A stretch of 64,000 bases of DNA from Homoserinibacter sp. GY 40078 (lineage in GTDB: Bacteria; Actinomycetota; Actinomycetes; Actinomycetales; Microbacteriaceae). The notes below the pieces were generated by a model. The model was not told the origin of the DNA, did no database searches, and saw only the letters and a program-made list of their open reading frames with translations. Both the position numbers and the translations under genes were made by a program. Position 1 is the stretch's first letter; each line of letters begins with the position of its first letter. Below, piece by piece: positions 1 through 8,247 of this stretch. The stretch spans positions 1,081,741-1,145,740 of the forward strand of contig NZ_VRTZ01000001.1 in the NCBI RefSeq assembly GCF_008017545.1. Reading direction: 5' to 3'.

Positions 1-403
1 GCGCTTGCTTCATCAGGTTGAGGCGTTCGAGACACCACTCGCTCCGATCCCAGGCGTGGCTGCGACTCAATCCTTTGAGCCATCCGGCGTATGCGACTGC
101 TTCCCGAACGTTCAATCCGGAAAAACCCCGGGCGTCCTGGGGAACTAGACCCACAACACGGCGGCGGCCTCGACTAGATTCGATCATCTTGCCGTCTGGG
201 TCAATTGTTGCGACTAGGCCTCGAGACGGTCTCAAGGCACCCGCTGCGGTATGGAGAATTGTCGACTTCCCGGCCCCGTTTGGACCTAGCAGTGCTAAGG
301 GAAAATGGTCGAAGCTCCACGAGAAATTGCTGAGCACGGGGCGACGCGTGGCTCCGCGGCGAACCGTAACGTTGCTGAAAGAGAGGCTTGCCATTTGTCT
401 CAT
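1..403 (-). CDS. ABC transporter ATP-binding protein (partial)
   Basis: ATP-binding subunit of an ABC transporter, cut by the left window edge so that only about 134 N-terminal residues are visible. The Walker A motif GPNGAGKST lies at residues 40-48 and a Q-loop-like VGLVPQD follows; the signature motif and Walker B fall outside the window. The ATG at 403 overlaps the TGA of the upstream membrane-protein gene (ATGA), which suggests translational coupling; an in-frame ATG at 409 is the alternative. By position it should energise that membrane protein. The substrate cannot be told from sequence. Composition is visibly less GC-rich than the housekeeping genes further right. Confidence 0.85.
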   Translation of the reverse strand, partial: MRQMASLSFSNVTVRRGATRRPVLSNFSWSFDHFPLALLGPNGAGKSTILHTAAGALRPSRGLVATIDPDGKMIESSRGRRRVVGLVPQDARGFSGLNVREAVAYAGWLKGLSRSHAWDRSEWCLERLNLMKQA

Positions 404-1692
404 ATGCATATGCTCGCATTGTCTTCTCGCCATCGTTTGTAGACGCTGAAACCGTCCTCCGCGCTACTGATGCCTATCGCTGCGAGAACCTCGTCGCTTT
501 TGGCGGGGATGGAAATTGTGTCGAAGAGGGGTGAACTGCCCGGTGTGGCGATGGCCTGTGGGTTGGCGCCGAGAGCGATTGCCAAACCGAAAGCGGCACG
601 CTCACCGCTTTCGGCCTGCTCAAGTGTCTTAGGTGTATCGATGCACGATTCGCGTAGCTGGTAACCGAAAGCGAAGAAGAGCGTCCGAGTGTTCTGGTCA
701 TCGTCGGGAAGGATGTCCCAGAGTACGGCGCCATCCTCCTTGGCTAGCATCGTGCTGGTGGTGACGAGGGTCGGAACGTCGAGGTCATGCGCGGCGAGTC
801 GAGTCGACAATAGCTGCGTTTCCTGAACGAGCTGATCGCGGAGCGGCGCGAACTCGGGCCAAAGGCAGACTCGAGGGTGTGCCCCCTCACACGCCGCTTC
901 TGCGCCAGCACGGGGCTCGGTCGGTGGGACATCGATGGCCCCGGCGAGCGTTGTCAGCACCAGTACTCCGGCCGCGATCGCGCCAAGCTGGCCCGCGATT
1001 CGGATCAATGTTCTCCGAACCTCGGCGAGAATGAAGAGCGCGAGACAGATCACCAGGACGACCAGCGGCCCGATGATCGCTGCTACTTGAATCTGCTGGT
1101 CCATGGACATCAATGCGATAGGCAGGCCGAAGCCGAAGGACGCTCGGATGACTGGCAGATCGTCGTTTACCAGTGGGAGGGCGACTATGAGGTAGGACCC
1201 CAAAAGCGCGGTCGGGACTGCCAGAGCTGTTGGCAAGATCAGCCCGAGGAATCCCCCGATCAATATGAAGATGAGGAGCATCGCCCCATACGCGACGACC
1301 ACCGTAGCGGACGCGGGGCCGACCCAAACCGGGCGGGTAGCCTCCGCGACAAGTATGAGCGAGGTGCTGTAGCCGAACACCGCGAAGACAATGATCGGCG
1401 CATTTATTCGAATGATTCGAGAAATGAGCGGCCTCACCGGGGCAATCGAATTTGCTCGCCCCCATCGCTCGATTGGGCCAGTCGCCCACGCCGCACCCGC
1501 CGCCACGAGTGGCATCCCAAGTTGGAGTCCTACCCCTGCGATTGCCAACACCGCTTCCCAGGTGGCGGGAGCGCGGTAGCCGGGATAGTTGTTCGTCAAA
1601 GAGACGAGCATGATCGCGGATACCGACACTCCTGCCCACAGCGCCGGATTCGTCAGGAGGGGACGCCCTCCCCACCCAGCGATGCGCCCCAC
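400..1692 (-). CDS. Polytopic membrane protein, probable ABC permease-like partner
   Basis: About 430 residues with seven or eight hydrophobic segments in the first ~300 residues, then a ~150-residue soluble tail. The tail has four cysteines, two of them in a C-x(9)-C stretch ending VCLWPE, which suggests a disulfide-bonded extracytoplasmic domain. The frame stays open to 1920, but that part lies antisense-free over the upstream gene in another frame, so I chose the GTG at 1692, just after the upstream TGA. No strong ribosome site is visible, in keeping with coupling. It sits between a small secreted protein and an ABC ATPase, so I infer a peptide export or self-immunity role. No named family is recognised with certainty. 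Confidence 0.65.
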   Translation of the reverse strand: MGRIAGWGGRPLLTNPALWAGVSVSAIMLVSLTNNYPGYRAPATWEAVLAIAGVGLQLGMPLVAAGAAWATGPIERWGRANSIAPVRPLISRIIRINAPIIVFAVFGYSTSLILVAEATRPVWVGPASATVVVAYGAMLLIFILIGGFLGLILPTALAVPTALLGSYLIVALPLVNDDLPVIRASFGFGLPIALMSMDQQIQVAAIIGPLVVLVICLALFILAEVRRTLIRIAGQLGAIAAGVLVLTTLAGAIDVPPTEPRAGAEAACEGAHPRVCLWPEFAPLRDQLVQETQLLSTRLAAHDLDVPTLVTTSTMLAKEDGAVLWDILPDDDQNTRTLFFAFGYQLRESCIDTPKTLEQAESGERAAFGLAIALGANPQAIATPGSSPLFDTISIPAKSDEVLAAIGISSAEDGFSVYKRWREDNASICI

Positions 1693-1699
1693 CTGGTGA

Positions 1700-2149
1700 T
1701 CACCAGTAGATGTTGGCGTTATCGGCGTTGATGTTCCATCCACCGTTCGCGCCGTAGAACACCCCGCCCGAGGTTGACCCGTTGTACTGGTACTTGTACG
1801 TCCCCGCACTGACCCGACCCCAGTCCTGGTAGCTGCCCGGCGCAGCGGTCTTGTTCCCCTGGGACACGTAGCCCACCCCCCATGTGTCCTTAAGCAGCTG
1901 AAGTTGCACGGAACTGACACTCTTCGTCAACCCCGTTCCAACAAAGTAGATCTCGACGCCGGTAAGGCGGACGCGAGTCTTTGCGGCGTCCCCGTCACTA
2001 TCCGCCCAGCTGTTCGAACGCGCCCCAACCGACCAACCGACCATATAGCTGAGTCTCTGCCCTTCTGCGGTCGCAGCCGAGACACTGCCGAGGGTGAGGG
2101 CGACAGATGCGGCAATTGCGACGCTGGCCTTGAGCAGTTTGCTAGTCAT
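1700..2149 (-). CDS. Small secreted protein, candidate exported peptide or bacteriocin
   Basis: A 149-residue protein with a clear Sec signal peptide: lysine near the start, a hydrophobic core at about residues 9-24 and AxA-type cleavage sites (VSA, ATA). The mature part is ~120 residues, has no cysteine, is rich in Gly, Ser, Tyr and Trp, and ends with an aromatic NIYW. The ATG at 2149 has GGAG four bases upstream; the frame is open further upstream but that extension is not signal-like. The set secreted protein, membrane protein, ABC ATPase resembles bacteriocin cassettes such as those of lactococcin 972, but the mature sequence lacks the motifs I expect for that family, so the role is inference from context. 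Confidence 0.7.
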   Translation of the reverse strand: MTSKLLKASVAIAASVALTLGSVSAATAEGQRLSYMVGWSVGARSNSWADSDGDAAKTRVRLTGVEIYFVGTGLTKSVSSVQLQLLKDTWGVGYVSQGNKTAAPGSYQDWGRVSAGTYKYQYNGSTSGGVFYGANGGWNINADNANIYW

Positions 2150-2253
2150 GACGCTCCACTCAATATGCTTGTTCCGCGCGGAGTTGCGCATGGCTCAACA
2201 TTGGCCGCGAGGGTGAGCTAAAGTCAAGTGGCAAAGTTGCAGGGGCGGCACAC

Positions 2254-3375
2254 ATGGCGCGAGGGGGAGCGGAGATCAGCGAGCGGACGGGTTCAAATAC
2301 CTCGACCGGGGTCACGGGTTCGATGGTGGCCCGGGGGGGACATGGCAACAACTTCGACGCCATCCGACTCTTCGCCGCGCTGACGGTGGTAGTCGGCCAC
2401 GCATGGCCGTTGACGGGCGTGCCAGATCCGCCATCGATAGCCGGAGTCCCTGTCTTTACGATTGCAGTCTGGGTATTCTTCGCCGTGAGCGGGTCGCTGA
2501 TCACCCAAAGCTGGGTTCGTTCGCCAAGCGTCCTCGGGTTCGTTCGCCGCCGTGCTGGCCGCATCTTTCCCGGATTGACGGCAGTCGTCGTCCTGACGAC
2601 ATTTGTCTTGGGGCCTGCGGTGACAACCGTGCCTATCCCGCAGTACTTTTCTTCCTCGGAGACATGGCTCTATTTGACCAATGTCTCCCTAATTTCAACG
2701 TACAAACTTCCTGGTGTGTTCGAAACGAATCCGAGGCCCGTAGTCAACGGCGTCTTTTGGTCACTTGGTCCAGAGTTCGTCTGCTACCTGGGCGTACTCG
2801 TATGCGGTGTGCTGGGTTCCCGCTTCCTTTGGCGGCATCCCATGGCCGTACGAATGATCATTCCTATTGGGTTTGCGGTGGCCCTGGGGGTTGTCGCGCT
2901 CACGCCGTCAGCCCTGCTGGACCCGGTTCGCCCAATTGTGACGGCCATGACGTTCTTCGCGGCGGGAGCGGCATGGTCGGTTCTCCGCACTCCGCCGATC
3001 TGGCCGGCGCTGACCGCGATCCCTCTTGCAGCTGTTTGCGTGTCGCTTGCACCCGAGTTGCTGTTGCCGCTGGCCTGGCTCGTGTTGCCCTACGTGGTGG
3101 TTGCGCTCGGGGAATGCAACACGCCTCTAGTCCGCCGGGCGGGAAGGTACGGAGATTTCTCCTACGGGATCTACCTTTGGGGCTTCCCAACACAGCAGGT
3201 TTACTATTCGTTGTTTCCCTCTGCCCCTCTTGTTGCACAAATTGCTCTCACGGTGGCCACGACGGGTGTGGTTGCGTTGCTTTCCTGGCGATTGGTCGAG
3301 CGACCTGCCCTTGAGTGGGCCCGCGGAGGCAGAGCCGACCGAAGTGCCAATGCCCGACGCGGGGGATACGCCTAG
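2254..3375 (+). CDS. Acyltransferase 3 family membrane protein
   Basis: Integral membrane acyltransferase of the OafA/YrhL (acyltransferase 3) family, which transfers acyl groups to cell-surface sugars or lipids. At 373 residues it has the usual family length. The N-terminal signature NNFDAIRLFAALTVVVGHAW carries the conserved Arg and the presumed catalytic His, and the late motif GDFSYGIYLWGFPTQQ is typical of the family. About ten transmembrane segments are evident. The ATG at 2254 has AGGGG eight bases upstream; an ATG at 2323, just before the conserved motif, is an alternative. It is divergent from the secreted-protein gene. The acceptor molecule is unknown. Confidence 0.85.
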   Translation: MARGGAEISERTGSNTSTGVTGSMVARGGHGNNFDAIRLFAALTVVVGHAWPLTGVPDPPSIAGVPVFTIAVWVFFAVSGSLITQSWVRSPSVLGFVRRRAGRIFPGLTAVVVLTTFVLGPAVTTVPIPQYFSSSETWLYLTNVSLISTYKLPGVFETNPRPVVNGVFWSLGPEFVCYLGVLVCGVLGSRFLWRHPMAVRMIIPIGFAVALGVVALTPSALLDPVRPIVTAMTFFAAGAAWSVLRTPPIWPALTAIPLAAVCVSLAPELLLPLAWLVLPYVVVALGECNTPLVRRAGRYGDFSYGIYLWGFPTQQVYYSLFPSAPLVAQIALTVATTGVVALLSWRLVERPALEWARGGRADRSANARRGGYA

Positions 3376-3616
3376 TTCGACTCCGGAACGGAGTTGGGCA
3401 GTTCGCATGGACTCGGCGTTCGTGTACACCTCTTTGCTATGGCGTGACCGCGCTGAACGTCAGGGATCCGTAGGGGGCGGGCAGTGTCTCCGAACGGGGC
3501 TGTCGATCGCACCGTGCGGCTCGACCCCGGTGAGTGATTGACAATTGCTCGGACTGTGCCTCAGATTGTGTCTCGTGCAGGTTGAGGCGTCCATCGGATT
3601 CACAAGCCGAGGTGCG

Positions 3617-4126
3617 ATGCGCATCCGTGGGTGCTGGGTCGCGGCAGCAATCATCCTGCTCGCAACCGGCCTGGCGGGCTGCGGGCTGAGCGGGACTCCC
3701 GAAGCGACGCATCATGCGCGCGAGGAGTTCCGCGCCATGGAGGAGCAATTCGAACTGAAAGCTCCGCCTGCGGGGACCGACTTCGTCGACTACGTCTACA
3801 CCTATCAACTGGATTGGGGCGAGCTGGGAATCGACGAGAGCGGACAGACGAGAGCGACCGATGTCGGCATCGGTGGGCGCACGTCGACTCTCATATATGC
3901 CGCCGAGGAGGCCGGCGGGGAAGGAGTGCTGGGGCTCATCGTCATGGGGTACTCGTCTCCGGCTGGGTGGGGCTCACGGTCGGCTGAGGTCTATTCATGC
4001 CTCACCGTGACTTTTGATCTCGTGGGTGGCTCCGCGCCGGAATACGCCGATGCCGATTGCATCAACCAACTCCGCGGGAGCATCGCCACCGATACCCACG
4101 TCACGCTCGCGACGTTGCGCGGCTAG
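3617..4126 (+). CDS. Putative lipoprotein
   Basis: A 169-residue protein starting with a lipoprotein signal peptide (basic start, hydrophobic core, lipobox LAGC with Cys22). The remainder is a soluble, acidic, extracytoplasmic domain with two further cysteines near the end that could form a disulfide. ATG 3617 is preceded by GAGG at short spacing; the frame is open upstream but lacks a better start. No family is recognised. The 240 bases between the acyltransferase and this gene hold no recognisable gene. It converges on the hydrolase gene, with a hairpin between them. Confidence 0.7.
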   Translation: MRIRGCWVAAAIILLATGLAGCGLSGTPEATHHAREEFRAMEEQFELKAPPAGTDFVDYVYTYQLDWGELGIDESGQTRATDVGIGGRTSTLIYAAEEAGGEGVLGLIVMGYSSPAGWGSRSAEVYSCLTVTFDLVGGSAPEYADADCINQLRGSIATDTHVTLATLRG

Positions 4127-4164
4127 ATGCTGTCTACGCGACCCGGGGACGGTGCTGGCCCGCG

Positions 4165-4202
4165 CCGCGACCCCGCGATGGAGTGGATTCGCGGGGTCGC
4201 GG
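4165..4202. terminator. Bidirectional hairpin between convergent genes
   Basis: A perfect 14-bp inverted repeat (4165-4178 with 4189-4202) and a 10-nt loop, between the convergent lipoprotein and hydrolase genes. No U-tract follows on either strand, as is common for high-GC actinobacterial terminators. Confidence 0.6.
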
Positions 4203-4221
4203 TGAGTCGGCCGGGGCTCTC

Positions 4222-5046
4222 TTACGCAGTGGCGGGGGTCGGCGTCAGCGCCTTCTCCTCCAGCCACGCGAGAACGTCATCGGCGACGTCGCGCCAGCCA
4301 CTGTCGAGAGTGAGGGAGTGTCCCTTGCCCGGGTACTCGTGCAGGTCGGTGACCGATGAGGGGTTGTCGGCGTAGAGCTTCGCAACCTGCTTGGTGACGA
4401 CGAGCGGCACGACGTGATCCTCCGTCCCCGCGCCGAGGAGCAGTGGGCCGCGCACCGCGTGGTGGGTGTCCACCGCAGCGGGCGAGTTCCTGGTGAACGC
4501 CGCCGTCGCATCCTCGAAGAGCGGTCGACCGGGCCCGGGGATCATGACGGACTCGAAGATGGCGTTGCACTCCGCTTCGTCGATCTTGTTGCCGAAGCTG
4601 TAGTGGAACTCCTTCGCGGTGAGCGCCACCGTGCGCTTCTTGTTCGCCGGGTTCTTCAGCACCGGGAGTCCGGACTTGAGCTGCGAGAACGGGAGCGCCG
4701 TCACACCCTTGATCGGAGCCGGGTCGATCGCGGCCGCGCCGCGCACGAGGTCGTGTGCGAGCAGCTCCTGGGCGATGAGCCCACCGAAGGAGTGCCCAAT
4801 GGCGATCGGCTTGGTGTCGAGTCCGCGGATGATGTCGGCGTAGTGGTCGAAGATCTGGGCGATCCCCACGCCGTCCATGCCGCTCGGCTCCTCCCGCGTG
4901 GCGGCGACCGTGTCCTTGTCGCCCGGCCAGCCGGGGGCGATCGAGGTGTAGCCCTTCGTGGCGAAGAGATCCTGCCAGGGCTGCCACGACGAGGCGTGAA
5001 CCCATAGGCCGTGGATGAAGACGACATCCGGTGAGGTGTTCGACAT
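4222..5046 (-). CDS. Alpha/beta hydrolase
   Basis: A 274-residue alpha/beta-hydrolase-fold enzyme. The oxyanion-hole region FIHGLWVHASSW is near the N-terminus, the nucleophile elbow GHSFGG follows, and the late His lies in PGKGHSLTLDSGW; an acid in GTEDHVVP completes a plausible triad. The ATG at 5046 has AAGGAG at good spacing; the upstream open frame lies over the SDR gene and is not real. It is 41 nt downstream of the SDR gene on the same strand, so the two are probably co-transcribed. Substrate unknown; small-ester hydrolase or haloperoxidase-like activity is possible. Confidence 0.88.
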   Translation of the reverse strand: MSNTSPDVVFIHGLWVHASSWQPWQDLFATKGYTSIAPGWPGDKDTVAATREEPSGMDGVGIAQIFDHYADIIRGLDTKPIAIGHSFGGLIAQELLAHDLVRGAAAIDPAPIKGVTALPFSQLKSGLPVLKNPANKKRTVALTAKEFHYSFGNKIDEAECNAIFESVMIPGPGRPLFEDATAAFTRNSPAAVDTHHAVRGPLLLGAGTEDHVVPLVVTKQVAKLYADNPSSVTDLHEYPGKGHSLTLDSGWRDVADDVLAWLEEKALTPTPATA

Positions 5047-5087
5047 GGTGTTCTCCTTGTGAGTTGTGCGATGGGAGGGATTACAGG

Positions 5088-5876
5088 TCAGAGCGTTTTG
5101 ATGAGGCCGCCGTCGATCAGGAAGTCGGAGCCGGTCACGTTGCCGGCCCGGCCGCTCGCGAGCACGAGCGCGAGGTCGGCGACCTCCGCGGGCTCGGTGA
5201 ACCGCCCTGTGGAGAACCCGCCCTGGGCTGCGATGACCGTGTCGCGTGCGCTCGCGAAGTCGACGCCGAGCTGCGCGGCCGCCGTCGCGGCGACGCCGTG
5301 TTCGCCCAACCACAGATCGGTTGCGACCGGCCCCGGGCTGATGCTGTTGAACCGGATGTTGCGGGGGCCGAACTCCTTCGAGAGCGCTTTGGAGAGGTTC
5401 CAGACGGATGCCTTGGCGGCGGAATAGTCGATCACCCCGGGGTCGGGGAGGAAGGCATTCACCGAGCTGATCGTCACCACGCTGCCCCCGCCCCGGGCGA
5501 CCAGCTCGGGGATCGCGGCGCGCGACATCCGCAGCATGGAGAAGAAGCAGACCTCGAACGTGCGTCGCCACGCGCCGTCGTCGATCGCGAGGAATCCCTC
5601 GTCGCGCAGGGTGACGGCGCCGACGTTGTTCACGAGGATGTCGAGGCCACCCTGCGCACGGGCGGCCGATACGAGCTGTTCGGGCGCCTCCGGGTCGGTG
5701 AGGTCGACCGACACGAACGTCACGGCGTCACCTAGCGCTGCGAGGGCGGGCGTCGTCGATCGTGATCCGGCGATCACGTGCACGCCCTCCGCGACGAGCG
5801 CCGTCGTCACCGCGAGGCCGATGCCCCGTCCGGCGCCGGTGACGATCGCATTCTTGCCGTCGAGTTCGAGGTCCAT
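5088..5876 (-). CDS. SDR family NAD(P)-dependent oxidoreductase
   Basis: A classical short-chain dehydrogenase/reductase of 262 residues. The cofactor motif TGAGRGIG is at residues 13-20, the NNVG motif lies in the middle, the catalytic Ser is in TISSVNAF and the catalytic pair is in YSAAK. The C-terminus SDFLIDGGL is typical. Arg after the glycine motif and Ser/Arg near beta-2 fit an NADP preference, which is inference. The gene lies between an MmyB-type regulator and the hydrolase on one strand. MmyB-family regulators are often found beside SDR genes, so the regulator at 5897-6754 probably controls it. Confidence 0.92.
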   Translation of the reverse strand: MDLELDGKNAIVTGAGRGIGLAVTTALVAEGVHVIAGSRSTTPALAALGDAVTFVSVDLTDPEAPEQLVSAARAQGGLDILVNNVGAVTLRDEGFLAIDDGAWRRTFEVCFFSMLRMSRAAIPELVARGGGSVVTISSVNAFLPDPGVIDYSAAKASVWNLSKALSKEFGPRNIRFNSISPGPVATDLWLGEHGVAATAAAQLGVDFASARDTVIAAQGGFSTGRFTEPAEVADLALVLASGRAGNVTGSDFLIDGGLIKTL

Positions 5877-5896
5877 GCGGCGAGGCTACGGAGGCC

Positions 5897-6754
5897 TCAG
5901 AGGGTGGTCGTGTCCCTGCTCTTCCTGGGTGTGACACGGTCAGCCTCGGCGGCGATGACCGAGAGCATCTGCAGCTTCTCGGCTGACGGCCCACCGGGGG
6001 CGGGGATGTACATCCCGAGCACCTGCCCGCCGGTGCCGGGCAATTGGAACGTCTGGTGTCGTAGCTCGATGAGTCCCACCTCGGCGTGACTGAACGTCGA
6101 CGGGTGCCCGCCGGGCATCCGGCTCTCGTGGCGCTCCCACAGCTCGTCGAACTCGGGCGCCATCTCGTGCAGATCGGCGAGCAGCGCGGTCATCCTCGGG
6201 CCGTCGTCGTACGGATCGACGGTGGCGCGCAGGAACGCCACGGCACGGCGTGCGGTGACCCACCAGTACGCGTCTCGGGGCACCTGCGGATTGAACATGA
6301 GCTTCACCAGGTTGTTGCCCACGCGGAACCCCGGGGTGAGCACCTCGGCGAGCCGGTTGACGTAGAGGATGTCGAGGTAGCGCGTCGTGATGTGCGCCGG
6401 AACCGAGGGGAGTGAGGTGAGCAATCCGATCAGACTCGGACTGACGACCTCATCGGCCGCGGCGATCGGGACGATCGGTGGGCGGGCGAGCCGGTGGAGA
6501 TGCGCGACCCCGTCAGCGTCGAGCGCGAGAGCGCGAGCCACCCCGTCGAGGACGGCGGCCGACGGATGCAGCTCGCGGCCCTGCTCGAGCTTGAGGTAGT
6601 AGTCGCTGCTGATCCCGGCGACGAGTGCGACCTCTTCGCGGCGAAGGCCCGCCACACGGCGAGGTGAGGAGCCGCGTGGAAGGCCTATCTGCTCGGGCTC
6701 GACGAGTGCCCGGCGGGCGCGCAGGAATTGCGCCAGCGGATTCACGTGATCCAC
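5897..6754 (-). CDS. XRE-family regulator with MmyB-like ligand-binding domain
   Basis: A 285-residue transcription factor. An XRE helix-turn-helix occupies about residues 10-75 (core RREEVALVAGISSDYYLKLE), followed by an MmyB-type PAS-like ligand-binding domain beginning near VSPSLIGLLTSLP. Proteins of this family usually regulate neighbouring oxidoreductase genes in response to small hydrophobic ligands. The start overlaps the end of the HTH-less paralogue by 13 nt. The SDR gene lies 20 nt downstream on the same strand, so it may be in the same transcript. It is the middle-downstream member of a run of three related genes, best explained by tandem duplication. Confidence 0.9.
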   Translation of the reverse strand: MDHVNPLAQFLRARRALVEPEQIGLPRGSSPRRVAGLRREEVALVAGISSDYYLKLEQGRELHPSAAVLDGVARALALDADGVAHLHRLARPPIVPIAAADEVVSPSLIGLLTSLPSVPAHITTRYLDILYVNRLAEVLTPGFRVGNNLVKLMFNPQVPRDAYWWVTARRAVAFLRATVDPYDDGPRMTALLADLHEMAPEFDELWERHESRMPGGHPSTFSHAEVGLIELRHQTFQLPGTGGQVLGMYIPAPGGPSAEKLQMLSVIAAEADRVTPRKSRDTTTL

Positions 6755-7269
6755 GGTTCGCCTTTCGATACCAACTCGAACAGGCGCTTCTCAGACGTAC
6801 TGCCTGGTTCGGCGTGCCCGATCACGAGGGAGCTATCGCTGTCCGGTACGCGCATCACCTCGTAGGTGATGGTCAGGCGGCCGACCTCGGGATGATCCAT
6901 CGGCACGTGCAGCGCGTAGTCGTCGGGGAGAACACCTTCGCTCCACGCGCGCCGGAATTCCTCGCTGCGCCGTTCGAGCTCCGTGCGCAACCGATCGATG
7001 CGGGTGTCGTCGGGCGAGGAATCGTGGTGCGCCTCTTTCAACAGGCTCACCATGCGTGCCGACACCTCGCCCCAGCGGGGCAGGGTGCGGCGCGCTCGCT
7101 CGTTGTCGAAGAGCGCGGAAGCGAGGTTGGTGCCGACCGTGAAACTGGGGGAGATCGCGCGGGCGAGCACATTGGAGGCGATCACGTCCCAGCTGCCGTT
7201 CACGACGACCGCCGGCGTGGTGGTCAGCGACTCCACGAGCTCGGCGAGCAATGGATTGACCCGGTCCAT
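6742..7269 (-). CDS. MmyB-like ligand-binding domain protein lacking the HTH
   Basis: At 175 residues this is only the C-terminal half of an MmyB-type regulator. It starts at VNPLLAELVESL, which aligns with VSPSLIGLLTSL at the exact start of the ligand-binding domain in the downstream paralogue, and keeps WDVIASN and a VGTNLASALF stretch. No XRE helix-turn-helix precedes it: the 63 nt upstream separate it from a different complete gene. It is either a deletion remnant that still reads open, or a stand-alone ligand sensor that could dimerise with the flanking full-length regulators. The start codon is an ATG; the stop lies inside the next gene's start region. Confidence 0.7.
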   Translation of the reverse strand: MDRVNPLLAELVESLTTTPAVVVNGSWDVIASNVLARAISPSFTVGTNLASALFDNERARRTLPRWGEVSARMVSLLKEAHHDSSPDDTRIDRLRTELERRSEEFRRAWSEGVLPDDYALHVPMDHPEVGRLTITYEVMRVPDSDSSLVIGHAEPGSTSEKRLFELVSKGEPWIT

Positions 7270-7332
7270 GGCGGCGAGCCTAATCTTCGGGTGGAGTTCC
7301 GAAGAGGGCCCTGTCGCACCCAGTCATGTGGG

Positions 7333-8130
7333 CTACTCGCCGAGCGAGCGCAGCACCTCGGCCTCGGGCGTGCCCGGGTCGGCGTAGTGCGCGACGAGTG
7401 TCAGACGCTCGTTTCCCGGTACGGCGAGGCTCTGCCACTTGAGAGTGAGCATCCGACCGAGCGAGGGCACGTACGTCGCGTTGACGCCGCTGGACTGCAT
7501 GGAGACGTCGTGGCGTTCCCAGAGTCGTGCGAAATCCGGCTCCCTGACGAGAAGGCGTCCAACCAGTTCGTGCAGGCGCGGGTCGTTCGGGTCGCAGCGC
7601 TCGCGCAGAGCGGAGATGCCGAGTGCGACGTGCTCCTCCCACCTCGGGAGGTTGGCGCGGGCCTCGTCGGTGAACAGCGCGTCGAACAGGTTCCATCCGA
7701 CGGTACCGAAGGCGAAGATCCGGCTGGCGCGGTCGTTCACGGCAAGCACGTCGTGGCAGGAGCTGATCACGTAGGCGGCGGTCTCCTCGAAGCCGTCGAG
7801 GAAGACGAAGACCTCGTCGTCGAGCGAGCCGGGGAGCGGGGCGAACGACGGAAGCGGCGGCGGGTCAGCGATGCGGTGCAGGTATGCGGTTGCCACCTCG
7901 TCGAGATTGAGGGCTCTCGCGAGAGACCGCAGCACCTGATCCGAGGGGTGAGTGTCGCGACCCTGTTCGAGCCGCAGGTAGTACTCCGGGCTGATCCCGG
8001 CGAGCCGTGCAACCTCTTCTCGGCGCAGACCGTCGACGCGACGACCGGTCTCAATCGGCAAGCCGACGTCGCTTGGCCGGACGGTCTGCCGGCGCGCCCG
8101 CAGGTAGTTGCCCAGCTCATTGATGGCCAC
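7333..8130 (-). CDS. XRE-family regulator with MmyB-like ligand-binding domain
   Basis: A second full-length member of the family, 265 residues. The helix-turn-helix core RREEVARLAGISPEYYLRLE is in the first 60 residues and the ligand-binding domain follows (LAVNDRASRIF, VGWNLFDALF). It is about as long as the family norm. It differs clearly from the 5897-6754 copy, so the triplication is not recent. It faces the unknown gene at 8248, from which it is separated by ~118 nt containing both promoters. Autoregulation is common in the family but no operator is evident to me here. Confidence 0.9.
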   Translation of the reverse strand: MAINELGNYLRARRQTVRPSDVGLPIETGRRVDGLRREEVARLAGISPEYYLRLEQGRDTHPSDQVLRSLARALNLDEVATAYLHRIADPPPLPSFAPLPGSLDDEVFVFLDGFEETAAYVISSCHDVLAVNDRASRIFAFGTVGWNLFDALFTDEARANLPRWEEHVALGISALRERCDPNDPRLHELVGRLLVREPDFARLWERHDVSMQSSGVNATYVPSLGRMLTLKWQSLAVPGNERLTLVAHYADPGTPEAEVLRSLGE

Positions 8131-8247
8131 GACTCAAGAGGGTAGGAGGTCGCGGCCGTCGGCGGTAGGGGCCACTCTTGCCACAGCAGCGCCATCACCC
8201 GTTACAAGTTCTGGCACGCTGGCTTCAGAAAGTGGGGGTGATGTCCC

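Noticed and set aside
877-1731. A 284-codon plus-strand frame opposite the membrane-protein gene
   Set aside because: Charged, without a pattern, and antisense to a clear multi-helix membrane protein.
1700-2149. Firm assignment of the secreted protein to lactococcin 972
   Set aside because: Signal peptide and context fit, but the mature part is longer and lacks the GGTWxYG-type start I expect, so only context-based wording is kept.
3376-3616. A gene in the 241-bp gap after the acyltransferase
   Set aside because: Frames here are short or are shadows, with no ribosome site; nothing coding is supported.
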